A stretch of 64,000 nucleotides of DNA, from NCBI RefSeq assembly GCF_014805625.2, contig NW_023998423.1, forward strand, positions 15,511,229-15,575,228. The letters are read 5' to 3'. The DNA is from Glossina fuscipes. Its lineage: Eukaryota; Arthropoda; Insecta; Diptera; Glossinidae. The position numbers and the translations under genes were made by a program. Shown piece after piece: positions 26,080-39,300 of the stretch. Positions within the stretch are counted from its first letter, which is position 1. Each line of letters opens with the position of its first letter. The notes beneath the pieces were generated by a model. The model searched no databases. It had not been told where the DNA came from and was given only the letters and a program-made list of their open reading frames with translations.

Positions 26080-27123
26080 GTAATGATAGATTTCCCTAAG
26101 GCCTTTGATCCTATTGACCATAACTCAATACTGCAAAAACTAAAAACTATTATGGTTTCAGTTCGTCCACGATCAATTTGACAAAGTCTCATTTCGAAAG
26201 CAGATATCGAAGAGCGGTAACTGGTAATGTTTCTTCGAAATTGGGGTTAATTACATCTGGTGTCCCGCAACGATCCATTTTGGGGCCGATCTTAATCAGT
26301 CCCCTTATTAAAAGCTTTACTCTCTTGTTATCAAAACTGTAATGTTCACACAGATGCTGATGATGCACAGATTTACTCGCTGGAAGCTGTGGAAGACCTA
26401 GTCAAGCGGATAAAAGACGATTAGAGCATATTGCTCTGATTTCAACCGCTTAAAATTGAATTCAAGTAAAACCAGAGACATTATAAAATGACCTACCAGG
26501 TAAGACTCCTAAACATTCCACGCATTAAAATGTTCGGCAAAGATATTGAGCTCACAAATCTTGGTTTCAAAATCTCCTCTCACTTGAGCAGAACGGGGAG
26601 ATGTAAATTACACAGTTATGCGTATTCATAGCGTTTTAAGAAAGCTATGGCTCTTCTTAACTTACGTTTCCATATTGGTCAAATTAAGGTTAATTAAATG
26701 TCTTGTTGTGTCGCTCACATCATACGGAGCATGTCGCTATGATAAATTAGATTACGTTTCTAAGCGAAAATTGCAGATTATCATCAATAAGTGTGCTAGG
26801 CACGTCTTCAAGAAGCGGAAATATGATAGAATATCGCAGTTCTCGCTGCAGATTTTGGGTTTTGAGCTTTCCACAGGTCTTAATCTTACAAAGCTGCTTT
26901 TTCTGCACAAGCTTATACGGACCCGAACACCAATATATTTACATGAGAAAATTTAGTTTGCGAAATCTGAACAGACAATGAATTTCATTCTAATTGATTA
27001 TAAATACTTGATATCATCAACCTATTCTTCGCCGCAAAGTTATAGAATTCGCTACCATTTCATAGCAAAATGATTGTTAATCCTTGTGATTTTAAAGAAG
27101 CTATAAAGGCGGTTTATGATTGA
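26080..27123 (+). pseudogene. Decayed non-LTR retrotransposon (LINE) reverse transcriptase, 3' part
   Basis: Read on the plus strand across several frames, the block keeps the order of a LINE reverse transcriptase. Palm motif A is DFPKAFDPIDH (about 26088-26120). Motif B is SGVPQRSILGP (about 26256-26287), with Arg where Gly is usual. The catalytic block is TDADDAQIY (about 26351-26376). After a region full of stops, a 112-codon open stretch (26618-26956) carries the usual C-terminal region with SLTSYGACRYD, RKLQIIINKCARHVF and LLFLHKLI. The family's terminal NSLPFHSKMI..DFKEAIK pattern follows at about 27040-27110 in another frame. No endonuclease domain or ORF1 is visible upstream. Many stops and frameshifts make it a dead copy. 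The CR1/L2/jockey-like grouping is a guess. Confidence 0.82.
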
Positions 27124-30100
27124 TAAATTATGATCACATCTGAATCATGGCCTCTTACCTTATATTGTACGTTATTTCATATTACGTTATTTACATCTTT
27201 ATGTTTACTGTTGTTAATAGTAGTGCCGCAAGAGACTTATAGTCTTATTGGCACATTAATCATTAATTACTTCAGTAATGATGAACTTATCTTTAATAAT
27301 TATTACTTATCTTTAATCTTTAACAAGCTCTATTATATGATGGACACACTGTAAAATTAAGCAGATGTACTCCAAATCCGCGTTAATTAATCTCGAATTC
27401 AGCTATGAATAATTTGGCTAAGTTCAAACCCCGCGCATCGACTAGAAAAATAAGTGAGTTTGAGAGTGAGTTCTTCTCTTGTGCGAAGCATCGAACAAAT
27501 CAAGTCGGAAGATTAGGAAAGATCCCCGTCATATATTTTCCCATCGACATTCATTACTACGAATATATCGGAATAGTAAGAAACGTTAGGAGTTGAGTCT
27601 ATCAATGAAATAATAAAAGTCATCATCTGAAAATAACGTGGCTTAGTAAGGTCTAGAATAAATAATCTAAACAATCTCTAAAGTGAGGATTGAACCAAAC
27701 CTGTCCTCATTGCCCAGAATTTAAAGAATCTCTGATCACTCCGTACGAATCTGATAATGGTTAGTCACGACTTGCAATTATCTAATCCCTGTTATGAAAA
27801 TAGTTCCTTGCACGACTTATGTTCATTTAGCGGTTTCGTGAATATATTATCGTAGCTTCGTCAGGACGACCTTTGAGTGGGCATAAGGCTAACAGCGATT
27901 TAAAAGATTTCAAAGGTTCTATCGAGGAATCAAAAGTTTGGGATGAAGTTTTTGGTGCCAATTATGCATTCCCTCATCGAACTATAGAGTTCCCAGTCGA
28001 TTTCTCTACCATTTCGCAACACGCAAAGTGTACAACAAGCGAGTGAGAGAGAGAGAAAATAAAAGACGAACTTTATAGCATAAATCCTTCGAGACAAGAA
28101 AACAGGGAGAAATATTTGAACTTGGTAGGGCAATATTATGATCCTGGAATCATAGGCGAATGGATAAACACACAAGCAAATGTTTATTGTGATAAAAAAA
28201 AAACCCTGTGTACAACGCCTATTAAAAGTTTAAATGCGTTTTTCTCGAAACATGCCTTTTGAAAAGGACACGCGGCATAGCTCACATAGGTTTAATTTTT
28301 TTCATTCGAATTTTTTACAATGTATTCAAAAGAAAATTCTCTAGAATTATACGTGGAACTTTATACTAGATAGTTTAAACATTACTTATTAACAAAAGAC
28401 TGTCGGGCGAAAACTGAACTTTTCCGTTCAAACACTTGCTAATCGCACAAAACTGAATATTTCTAAAAAATCCCATGTATTTCTTTCGATATTGTAGACT
28501 GTAGATTAAATGATTTTTTTCCATTAATTCAAAGCTGGCCTTGCACCCTGATAGTACCTTAGAAGCACCGACAATGGCTTGAGCGTTGCCATTTTTTAAG
28601 ATTTTTCAAATCCCGTACTTAAAATTTTGCTTAATAATCTGTCTTAAATACTATTATTTTATTATCTTGTCTTCTATCCTAAAATAATTGCCAAAAAGCC
28701 TTTTTATTTTTCTAAGCTAATGCAGTGACCTTGACTTTTAAGTAAATGGAATGGAAATAAAAGAAGGTAATGGAACGTAATGGAACGATATCGAAGAGAA
28801 TAGAATTTAACGGACTGATAGGGAATGCAATATAATTTAATGGGGATAGAATAAAAAGGTATTGGGCATTTGATAAGAATAATTTGATGAATGAACTGAA
28901 AAGGAATAGAATATGTAAGAAGCAATACTCCATCTGGAATATATGCATGATTACCTACCAAAATTTTGCTTACTTTTTATGTAAGTGAATGTTATCGGTA
29001 TGAGTAGTCAACATTTCGACGTAATTGCAATTTGCGTTAATAATTTATGCGACCTGTAGAGCGGTAGGATTTGAAATGTTTCCTTCGTTACAATATTGAA
29101 TGAGCTCAACGTTTAAAGTTTTATGCTGTTTTTTTTTTTTTTTTTTTTATTCTTCTCTCTACCATGCCCTATAATTTATTAAAAGTCTGCAGAACGCAAT
29201 TCATTTAGATCATGTAAATCGAAACATCTGTAAACGCTAACTAGTGTTTGTGTCATCTTAACTGTATGTTAAATATGTTTGTTATGAACCAATTAGATGC
29301 CAACAGGGACATGAAATTCAGATTTTCAGTTCAATTAACAGGTAACAGCAGCAGACAAATTCAACACCATTAAGAAGGTAATACATATATATATATACAT
29401 ATATATCTGTATATATGTCTAAAATGCAATATATATATATATATATATACAAACACATGGGTATTAATTGGAGAAGGCAGACTTTTAATAACAGAGAAGC
29501 AATTCAATTTCAATTAAGCAAATAAACAACATAAACGATGATGATGTTTATAGCACGTAAAGTATTTCCTTTGTTCAGAGCAGAATCGAATAGTGCTACA
29601 ACAACAAGAATAACAAGAAAGAAAGAAAGCCATTTACGTACTAGCCAGTCTGCCGCATTAATTCTTGAATTCTGTAAAATTCTCATACCCTAAATACACA
29701 CAAAACAAATGTGACACTAGCAGGGATAGAGAGAGAAAAACCTTAGAATTACATTTCTTCGATATTAAATTTTAATAAGGAAGACTTTCTTTTAAGACAT
29801 ACTGTCCAGGGAGCAAAATAATATATATTATAAAATAATAAATGTTTGCAAATATCTTACGGAGACATCGTTTTGTTTAAACTGACCATTAGCAAATTGA
29901 ATTAATTCATACAAGGCAAGAAATAATTGAAAAGTGCTGTTACGCTTAAGAAAAATTAAATTAAGTAATTGAGCAAAAGTGTGCAGGTCTTCAAACGAAT
30001 GTTGAGTACTTAACACTTAAGAAATTTTCCGTTATTTTGTGAGATATATGAACGACTCGAGGAGCCCAAGTTTTCATGTTATGCTTTTATCTTAAAATTG

Positions 30101-30329
30101 CCGCATGAATGCTTCTTTCGTTTTATTCATATCAACTTTTAATTTTTTTAATACATTAAGAAAATCAACAAGAGGCCAAAGAGAAAGCGACCAAATATGC
30201 GTAACTTGACTAATGTCCTTAGGTTGATAAGCTTCACATACATAACAAGTAAGAAAATTATATTCGATCCTCATCGAATCTTTCATACCATCAGCGTTAT
30301 CCCCAAACAAAAATTACATTTTCGTAGTC
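27124..30329. other. Unassigned A+T-rich sequence
   Basis: It holds the degenerate pentamer tract at 28736-28890, a T run at 29131-29149 and two (TA)n tracts at 29382-29450. No gene seen. Confidence 0.6.
28736..28890. repeat. Degenerate (TGGAA/TAGAA)n pentamer tract
   Basis: AAATGGAATGGAAATAAAAG, GTAATGGAACGTAATGGAAC and related words run for about 150 bp. The minus-strand ORFs across it (28704-28961) are a by-product. Confidence 0.6.
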
Positions 30330-30755
30330 TGTAATATTGAGTGGGCGTGGCTGATTTTTTCTATTTTCAAACTAAAAGTGATAATTTTACGGTGTATGGA
30401 TTGTATATAATGAGCAGTAAGAAAAAAACGGGAAAAGCAAAGGTGATCACACTTTTTGTTGCATGGGCGTGTAGGTGTTACAGGCGTGTCCTTTGACTGG
30501 TTTTGGTCTTTTTCGAATTCTTTTATAAATTTGTAGGCGACATCTTCGTTTTCGCGAACGGGACAATGTTTACCGCAGATACTACGTAGTTGGGCAGATG
30601 GACGGATCGACACAGGAGCAGACCGATTCATTCCGAATTTTAACCTAGACAAAAATTTGTATACTTTATCGTGGTTTTGAAGCTTGCATCTGGGCGTTGC
30701 AAACGTTTCGACAAAGTGAATATATCTCCCATCCTTTGGTGATGGATATGAAAAT
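30330..30755 (-). mobile_element. Family-2 (TATACCC) repeat, reverse orientation
   Basis: The high-coordinate end, TCTCCCATCCTTTGGTGATGG then ATATGAAAA, matches the inverted end of the 56.5-kb copy. The interior has GCAGATGGACGGATCG and GAGTGGGCGTGGCTGA as in other copies. The opposite end is not clear. A 148-codon minus ORF across it has no recognisable product. Confidence 0.6.
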
Positions 30756-33700
30756 GACAAAATTCACTGCCAACAGCGTATGCTGATGACTGTAAGTAAA
30801 AGAGCTTCAATAACTAGGATTATTTTACTTTTGAAATATTTCATATATGAAAAGTGCATAAGTATCAAATTTATTCATGAGGCATAAGCATTTAAAACCT
30901 ATTCTTTATCGTTAAAGAGGAGTTTACTAACACATTCGAACGTAGTCACTAACGATTCATAAAGTCGAACGACATCCATTCATGTCAACAATGAGAGAAT
31001 GGATTGGAATTTTCTTTTTCTTTATGGACAACGTTAATTAGGACGGCAGACTATTGTGAAATAATTATGAAAAGTAAAGAGACATCGGATAAGTTTGCTA
31101 ATAATGTAATGATCGGCAAAAATGTGAGCAGGAAGATTAATACACATTCTGACCTAAATGAAAAGCATGTACACTTTCTAACAATTTCGACTTTTTTTCT
31201 GAATATCGATTACTTTTTTTACGATATTCTCTTCGTCCGAAGAGACGATTATCATTTTTAAAAAAAATGTAATATGAATACTAAATGAATAATTTTGCAT
31301 TCTTTTAAGGCGACTTAGTGAAAACAGCCTTATATTGCGAACAAATTAAACTGACATCTATGACCTTAAAAAAAACGGGGATTTTGAATAAATATTTTCG
31401 GAATCATAAAGGAGAATCTAATTACTCAGCTTTTAATTAAAGAAATTAATATTTAATCAGCTTAACCGTACATTTTCTATTATCTGTTACAGTTTAAGGA
31501 AACCAAATCCCGTAGATTCTCCAGCTAACTATAGTCCAAAGAAGCTGATGGTGCCTTGTTCCTATTAAAGTTTTTCATTTTTACAGAACAAATAAAATCA
31601 TTCTAATTGGCTACGAGTATAACTGTGCATCATATAGGGTCATTCACATGGAGTTTCCGAAAGTAAATGTAGGTAAAATGTACTCCTGATTAAGATTTAA
31701 ACAAATTTTCGCCCGGTATGGATTTTGCCTACACGGATACTTCTATAACGCACAGAATTGTTAAAAGTTATTACGAAAACCATGAATCTACAGTTATGTT
31801 TCGTGCATGTAGAATGAAACTCAAATTTGGTTAAATGATTTCATAAATAACGACTATCATATAAAGAAAACACTTGCAATATTCCCAGAGGACTTTTCCG
31901 TGTACAAAGATGACTTTTGGATGTTGTTTTTGGGCTGAAAATGAACATGATAATGACATTGTACTTACCCTGAGTCGCGAAGAAAAATAAGATAATATTT
32001 GTAAATATGCATCATATTTCCGGACAAGAAAAATATCAAGTACGAAATCATATTTTCGGACAAAAGAAAAAAATCTTGTAAGTTTTTAGTAAAATAGTGT
32101 TAGGTGTAATCTGATATTATTACAGTATACTACTTAAGTGTAACATATAAAGATAATAAGTGAACAAGAATGTGTTCGCATATATTATTAGCTTTTGTTA
32201 ACACACAGTTACCTTATGCAGTTGTCGTAGCTTGTTATCATTTGTTATATTCCTAAACGAAACGGTTTTTCGACTTTTCAACAAATACCGTATGAATCAG
32301 GCATTTTTTTGCCTTTTAACTGCCATTAAAATAACTGCATGTATGCTCTGAAACTTGTTAAGGTATTTTGACAAAACGGAAGTAATATGTATCAGAGTTT
32401 TACATCGACGCACATAAATATAACGACTCTTTATAAAGCCTTGCAATATGTGTCTTTCGTCATTTCAAACGAATGCTACATTTTACCGTAAATGTGGTCT
32501 TACACACCTGGTGTACGTACATATTTACGCACAAATTTGATGAGAAATTCTTTCAAAGAGTTAAAAGGAATTCGATTGCAATCAAGCATACCGTACGCTG
32601 TGTCTTGGTTCCTTGTTTCGTTCTTTTTTTTTTTTTTTTTTGGTTTTTCTTTTATTTGATTTTTAACCTTTTCTTCTCACGTATTTTTGCGCACTTTAAA
32701 AAGTAGTGTTGTATGTGGGTGTTTCTATTACGTTAACAATATTACATCAGGTTTTCCTTATTTGCTATGTTCTGGTTCTTAGTAGCTTTTTCCATGTATA
32801 ATACACACAGACAAGTGCTTCGTATTTAATGGAAAATCGAGAAAGATAACAATAGCATTTTGTTAACAAGACATTTGTGGCGCTTGCATCTCGTTTATAC
32901 ACTTACTTATACGCAAACATACTATATTATATATAGATATAAAAAAAGAAAATTCATTTAAATAATGTTTTTAAATTTATTTCACTTTTTAAGTCATTTT
33001 CCTTTTTATACCACCTACAGTAGATGACTGTAGTTTAGAATATATTTACTTGTATGAAGACTCTTTGATTGTTACCTAAGATGAAAAGCTAAAATCAATC
33101 CTATTTCACAAATCAAATATAAATATGCATAGGTTGAATGGTCTAAGAAATAAAATCATTATAAATAGAGAAGTGAAAAGTTTGGTGCCCGCTCGTGAAG
33201 CGTCCGGGGTTATAAACTTTGGTATTCAAAAGTACATACTCCTACGCTTGATTAGCGTGAAATTCTGAGCCGAAGAAAAAATTGAATCCGAAATACATAT
33301 CCATACATATGGCTCTTGTTGAAGTTCATTGGAAGACTTAAGTCAAACAATGTTTCGAACGTGCAAAAATGATTACAACCACGTAAAAAAAAGTGTTAAT
33401 CCAGAATATATGCAGAGAAGTACGAGTTTACATCCAAAAGTGAGAAATAAGATGTATATGAGATAAAAACCGAGACAAGATTTGTGAAAGACTACGGAAG
33501 CTTCCTATGCGCGAACAAAAAGAAAATGGCTCCAACAATACCACGAAAATTTTACCGAACCGACAATCTGCTGGGGGCCGAAATCGAAATTAGTTTAAAA
33601 AAATATTCAAAATTTTTTCCCTTTACTATGTAAATATAATTGAAATAGTTTGCAATTAAATAAACTCGTCCACAGAAACTTTACACTACTTTAACTAATA

Positions 33701-33778
33701 ACCAAAATGCATATATTAATTGTTTACTTTTAAGTACCCCTAACGGGCAAAAAGTTACCAATTAACGTATAAGCTCTT
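30756..33778. other. Unassigned A+T-rich sequence
   Basis: A short 'ATCATATTT(C/T)CGGACAA' motif is repeated at about 32010 and 32048; the second is inverted relative to the sequence at 33780-33798. A T run lies at 32624-32640. No gene seen. Confidence 0.55.
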
Positions 33779-34034
33779 TGTCCGAAAATATGATTTACAT
33801 TTGATAAAAGTTCTGAATTAATACAAACACCTTCCTTTTAAACTAATTTTGTTCATTTTCCATGAACCAACTAATGAATTTTTCCATATGCCAAAAATGG
33901 CGTATAAATGCGCCTCTCGCTGTCTGAAAATCTGATTTACATTTGATAAAAGTTCTGAGTTAACAGAAATACATTCCTTTTAAATTCAATTTGTTCATTT
34001 TCCATGAATCAAGTAATGAATTTTTCATATGCCA
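33779..34034. repeat. Tandem duplication, period 142 bp
   Basis: About 114 bp from TGTCCGAAAATATGATTTAC at 33779 is repeated from TGTCTGAAAATCTGATTTAC at 33921. Both copies contain CATTTGATAAAAGTTCTGA, TTTGTTCATTTTCCATGAA and ATGAATTTTT(C)CATATGCCAA. Confidence 0.85.
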
Positions 34035-34461
34035 ACAACTGGCTGGAGTGGAACTTGCATCATAGGCAAATTAAAGGTACCTTTTTTCCTTAACACTATA
34101 TTAAATTACCAAAATTAAATTTCAAGTCAAGGCAAGCAATGCTTATTGTTAATAAATTGTGTAGTACAGTGAACGAAAGGTGAAAATTGGAGTATGATAT
34201 TAGCTGTCATATGCAAAGGCCATATTCATCATTGATTGAATAAATTTTTTTTATGTTATCTTTACCTTTACAAAACTTTTCCATAAATAAAACAAATCTA
34301 ATTAACCAAAAATTATGATTGTATGATAAAATATCGGAAAAAATATTAAAAATATAGCGCATATTTTCGAATCAAGCAAAAAAATTAAAACATCAAAGTG
34401 CAGCAAGTGCAGAAGCTTATCAAAAGAGAAATATTTGGAAAAAATGTTGCCTTTTTTTTTT

Positions 34462-34836
34462 AGCAAGTCAAAAAGCTATAGTGGTCCATGGCCCATCATC
34501 AAATACCCTACATTACTTCGCTTAATGTCGTTAATCGTATAATAAGTTTTCAAGACAAGGTGCCATATGGGAAGTGGTCGAAAAAGTGGTCTGATCCGTA
34601 CCATTTTCAATAGCGTTTATTCTTGGGTCAAAACATGTGCCAAATTTCACCAACCTATGCACCTCAAAAATTACGATCTGTAAATTGAATACAAGAAAAT
34701 AAGACAGATAGACGTACAGATGGACAGACAAGCTTGGGTAGATTCGAAAAGTGATTCTAAATCGATCGGTATAATAAAAGGTAGATTGGTCCACCCACCC
34801 AAGTCCTTTTGGGTTTTGCATATATTCCTTATACAG
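34462..34836 (-). mobile_element. Family-1 dispersed repeat, reverse orientation
   Basis: The plus strand begins with the reverse complement of the family 3' end (GGCCCATCATCAAATACCCT). It continues with the GACAGACAAGCTTGGGTAG block and AAATCGATCGGTATAATAAA, and ends with the 5' end (CCAAGTCCTTTTGGGTTTTG). It is complete but shorter than the copies at 17.7 and 49.2 kb. Confidence 0.7.
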
Positions 34837-37312
34837 TAAACTGCTTAGGGTGGAGTGGGCAACTTTTTTCGTCAACGGGCCAATTTCAATTTTCAGCCAG
34901 AACAGGTTGCTCATACCTGGTGTAGGTTATAAAAAGTAAATATTAAATACCTTTCCGTTTTTTTTTTTTCTTAATTTTTCTTTTGATCGAAAAAAGGATT
35001 AACTCGCTTACCATGTCTAATGGCCCCGTCAAATGGAATTAAAATTACAGTAAAGCCAGTTTCATAATCTACGACACAATAATAAAGCACTTATTCTGTT
35101 TATTTCGAAAAATATTGATTGTCCCGTTCACTCTTTGCTTAACAAAATAGTTGTTAAAGAATGTTTGCTAAACATAGGTATACTTTCACTACGCCCTTTA
35201 ATGAAGGTTGCGGTATATTCAATTTTCCCTTGGTTTTGTAACATAATGAGACAGGCATCGAGACATCGTTTATATATGCATACATATATGCTTATAATCC
35301 GCACATTTATGTATTTATTATTATTTATAATTCTGAAAAAGTGTAACTTTCCCGATTGACTTAATCATACCCGGACACTTTCCACAGAAGTCAGAGTGTG
35401 TATCGGAAGAAGATTCATTTCCTATATAGTATTAAGGCCATATTAGTTAGCTTTGCGAACTGTACTAAAGGCAGGACACGATCTGGACTGTTCCATTTAT
35501 CTACGCGGACTTTTGAAAATTTATGGGTACAAATATAAATTATGTGAGTAGGACTTGTTTGAAGATTCAAATATAAGTGCAGAGATATGCTACCTAAAGT
35601 GTTTTTTACGCCTTCAAGCAACTATTGAAATATGAAAGAGATGTTCCGACTTTGTTCTACAAAGTTTACTTCAGCACTACAGTGGTGTTCAATTGTGAAG
35701 ATACTAGACAGGCCTGTTATTGCTTAAAGAGAACTATCCCAACCAAAGAGCGGCGGTTTTCCATATTATCAAACGCCCTGTGGCAGCGGGCGTCTTTGAA
35801 ATAAGGATATTCTATGAATCCTAAAAACATCTGCCCGTTTGTCTATCGTCAATAATGAGAAGCAGAGATGGAAAGGTAAAAACGTAGCACTTAATTAAGT
35901 TCTCATTGTACGCAACCATAAACAAAATTTAAAAATGGTGGATGATTATGCCTACACCAACAACAGACATAAAACCGTAAATTCTGTACAATCCACAGCA
36001 AATCTTGTTGTTTTGTACTAGATACGGAGTAACTTCGAGAACGATCTAGAACTTCAGAAATGGAAAACTCTTATCCAATTATAAAATATGTTGAACTCAT
36101 ATCTGGCATAAGTTAAATGCGAAAACCATTGCTTCACTCAGGTGAATCATTTAAGTTAATGGCTGTCATGGTTTCATTTAAAGTCGAACACAAGCTTTCT
36201 TACTTGTTTTAATATTACCATGTTAGAGATGACTTGATAATCTAACACGAAATGCGATGAATTGAAAGAGGAGAGCCCAACGGAATTCAATCCAGAGAGT
36301 ATCGTTTTTGAATTTTTTCATTTTCAATTTTTGCAAAAATTCCATATCAAATTCCATTTAATTCATTCAAACTTTTGTTCTCGTCAATACATTCTGGCTA
36401 TAATTTACAACGTATACGAATCTCTGTTGTTGTTGTTGTTGTTGTTATTGTTGTTACTGATTTATGAAAGAATCCCATTCACTTACATACTCACGTATTC
36501 GAAAAGGATAGGCAAAATAAACACAAATAAATCAAAATAGAACATAACCACAATACATGCATAACCAGAATCAGAGCTAAATTGTACGAATCCTGTAACA
36601 CAAAAATAGGTTAGACACGAGCTTAGGCATTTTTAATAGTTCTACTTGTTGTTGTTTTTACTTTTTTGCTCTTCTTTTTAATTTTAGTAATGGCTCTCAA
36701 AACACATTTTTTGCTCTTCAGGAAAGAAGGGGAGATAACATTCTAACCGATGTTTATTTTAAATTCAAATACAATTCATGGGAAATGTCGAGTTTTCTTT
36801 TTCCATTTAACTCTCTAACCTATATTTTTAGAATTGTCAAATAGATAAACAGATTAGTGTTTGTTTTTTTTAAGCCAATATTATGTGTTTCGTATCCTTT
36901 ACTAATTAAGTTAATTCATTTCGCTTTTAGCATACAAATAAGGCGGACTTTATAAGTGGATAAGCAACGATGAAAAGTCATTTAATTTAAAAATGCTTAA
37001 CAACCTAATTATCTTAAATGCACAAAAATTACGGGAAAAACACACATATCTCTGAAGTAGTTATGTCGATCAGATTCAAGATTGGACGCACAAAAGTTTT
37101 CACCAGTTGGATAACTGAGAAAAACCAATAATTACACAATTATATGGGACGTATTAAAAGAGAATGATATGGAATTTGTGGCAAATAAATATCTGAATTT
37201 TACTAATATTTGAGGTAACAAATGTTCGCCATCGGAAGATTGACGCGCCATCGATTTAAAATATCCCAAGTCAGACTGTCAGACTAAAGATATTTACCTT
37301 AAATTGTTTTTT
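34837..37312. other. Unassigned sequence
   Basis: The (TTG)n at 36424-36456 is the only defined element. A 92-codon ORF across it (36262-36540) is low-complexity and unsupported. Confidence 0.6.
36424..36456. repeat. (TTG)n microsatellite
   Basis: About ten TTG units with one interruption. Similar short TTG runs occur at 20571-20588 and 47135-47162. Confidence 0.9.
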
Positions 37313-37890
37313 TTTTTATACCCAGCTTTGGGCGATGGAAGTGTTTCTAACACACCCAAGGAAACTTCAGATACCAAATATATTCTTAATCAGCATCAAA
37401 TAGTAAGTCATTTTAAACACGTCCGTCTATTCGTCCATCCATCTGCAAAACATTATATATGTGGTAAACGTTCTCCCATTCAGTTTCAAAGTTGACCAAA
37501 ACCCACGAACTTCTCGTGCCCAGGTTGTTGTGGAAAGTGCTGCTAATCGGCAAAAGGACACGCCTGCTGTATTATATAAAGACAAAGAATCTCTGTTTTC
37601 TAAAGGGGGAAAGCATAGGTTTTTTGTTCGTCACAGAATAAAACCGGAAATGATCGGCCATGCCCATCCAATAGGGTAACATAACAAAATTTCTTTTTTT
37701 AAAGCCTTTACGGCATCCCGAACAACGCAATATTTGACGTTCATAGTCTTGGCCGATGTCAAAATTGAAATCCAGGTAAGCACATCCGTCTGTTCGTCTG
37801 TCCACACGTTCGTCTGCCTATGCGTGTAAAATTTATGGTAGACGTTCTTCCATTCGCAAAAATTACGACATCGCCTTCAAATTTTGACAA
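37313..37890 (+). mobile_element. Family-2 (TATACCC) repeat with two internal modules
   Basis: It starts TTTTTTATACCCAGCTTTGG. CACGTCCGTCTATTCGTCC is followed by GTAAACGTTCTCCCATTC. A second module repeats the theme at about 37740-37870 (CACATCCGTCTGTTCG, GTAGACGTTCTTCCATTCGC). The same two-module plan occurs in the 47-kb copy, so it is a property of the family. No clear right-hand inverted end is seen. Confidence 0.65.
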
Positions 37891-38057
37891 TTTTGCTTTT
37901 TGTGTTTTTGGCTGATTACTCGCACAATCAGTCACACAATAAAAATTTTGTCATATGCCCTACAAAAAATCACGAAAATCGCTATCATAGAGGATGAAAG
38001 TTTAATTTTTTTTTTTTTTTTAGACTTTATATCCTATATCACTTGTAATATTATATA

Positions 38058-38340
38058 AGGGTATATTAAGTTTGTCTGCTTGCTTGCAACACCCAGAAGG
38101 ACTTGAGCTAAACCTAGCTCTTATTATACTATTTGATTCAAAATCATTTTCGGAAACGATTCAATAATTGGAATGGATATACATTCGTCCCTCTGTGTGT
38201 CTCGTTTTGTCTTGTTGAAGGCAAAAATCGCTATTTTTGAGATATTTTGATAAAAGTTGACCTATTTTGATCTTAGAACAAAAGTTATTGAATATTTTTT
38301 CGGAACAGGCCACTTTTCCGATCACGTCTCATAAAAATTA
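38058..38340 (+). mobile_element. Family-1 repeat, 5' half
   Basis: It has AGGGTATATTAAGTTTG, CACCCAGAAGGACTTGAG, a diverged CCCTCTGTGTGTCTCG block and GAGATATTTTGATAAAAG. It fades out after the 'GGCCACTTTTCCGATCACG' region; no family 3' end is present. Confidence 0.6.
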
Positions 38341-39097
38341 ACGTGCTACGTACAAAATATTCGGTCACAGCCAAATATAATTTTCTTATTCGTTTCAATA
38401 TTTAGTCATTTTTGTTCAATTTGTCTTCAATGTTTGTTAAAGAATTGAAAAAATTTTCCTTTAAAAATTCGTCTCCAATTAAATTTCTTTTTTATTAAAA
38501 AAAAAAATCTATTTTTATTATTTAAAATATGATTTTATGTTTATCTATAAATAATGATATTAAGCCGGTAACAACAACATAGAGATTTTTTAGAGATTTT
38601 TATTGTTCCAACGATATGCGCATGAGTTAAAAGCGAAATTAAAGAACATTTCAAAAAAAAAAAAAAACAAGAGAGACTTTGTAAAGATAATACATTAATG
38701 TTGCAGCAACATTCTTTATTACCTCCATTTTACCTGAGATGTTGATGATAAATACATTGAATAAAATAAAATGAAAAGGTTTTACGGTACGTATGAATTT
38801 CATGTTTTCAACGTTTAGAAAAACCATACGTCTTTTTATGTTAGTGTATCAAGAGGCGAATTGAGGGAAATAAAACTTGAAAAAGCTGCTATGTAGTATG
38901 TGTAACGGGCGGGCGCAAATTAAGGCAAACAGAATCATATATTTCTGAGGGAGCTAAGCAAGGCAAAGCAGTTCCTCTGAGAAAAGATGAGGACCTTAAT
39001 ACTTTCCTTTTCGCAGAGGCACATATTACATTGCGAGTGAAATTTTACCAGAAAAAGAGCCGCACATATGCACATATACAGGTGTGTATATATATAG

Positions 39098-39300
39098 GAT
39101 ATACCCTGAAGGACTTGAGATAGACCCATTTTTTATTATACCAATCCGTCTATCCGTCTTGTTGTTTCTGCTCAGCCTACGGGTCGAAATTTTTTAGATA
39201 TTTTGATGAAACTTGGTTCACCGACAGGTTTAGGTTCAAGGGCAAACACTTTTGAAAATAAATCGAATTGGACACATTTTTTGATTCCTTCCTATATAAC
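39098..39300 (+). mobile_element. Family-1 repeat, 5' portion
   Basis: It contains CCCTGAAGGACTTGAGATAG then ACCCATTTTTTATTATACCA, a Tyr-independent CTATCCGTCTTG block and TATTTTGATGAAACTTGG. It stops at CTATATAAC, the same internal point as the 2.9-kb copy. Confidence 0.62.
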
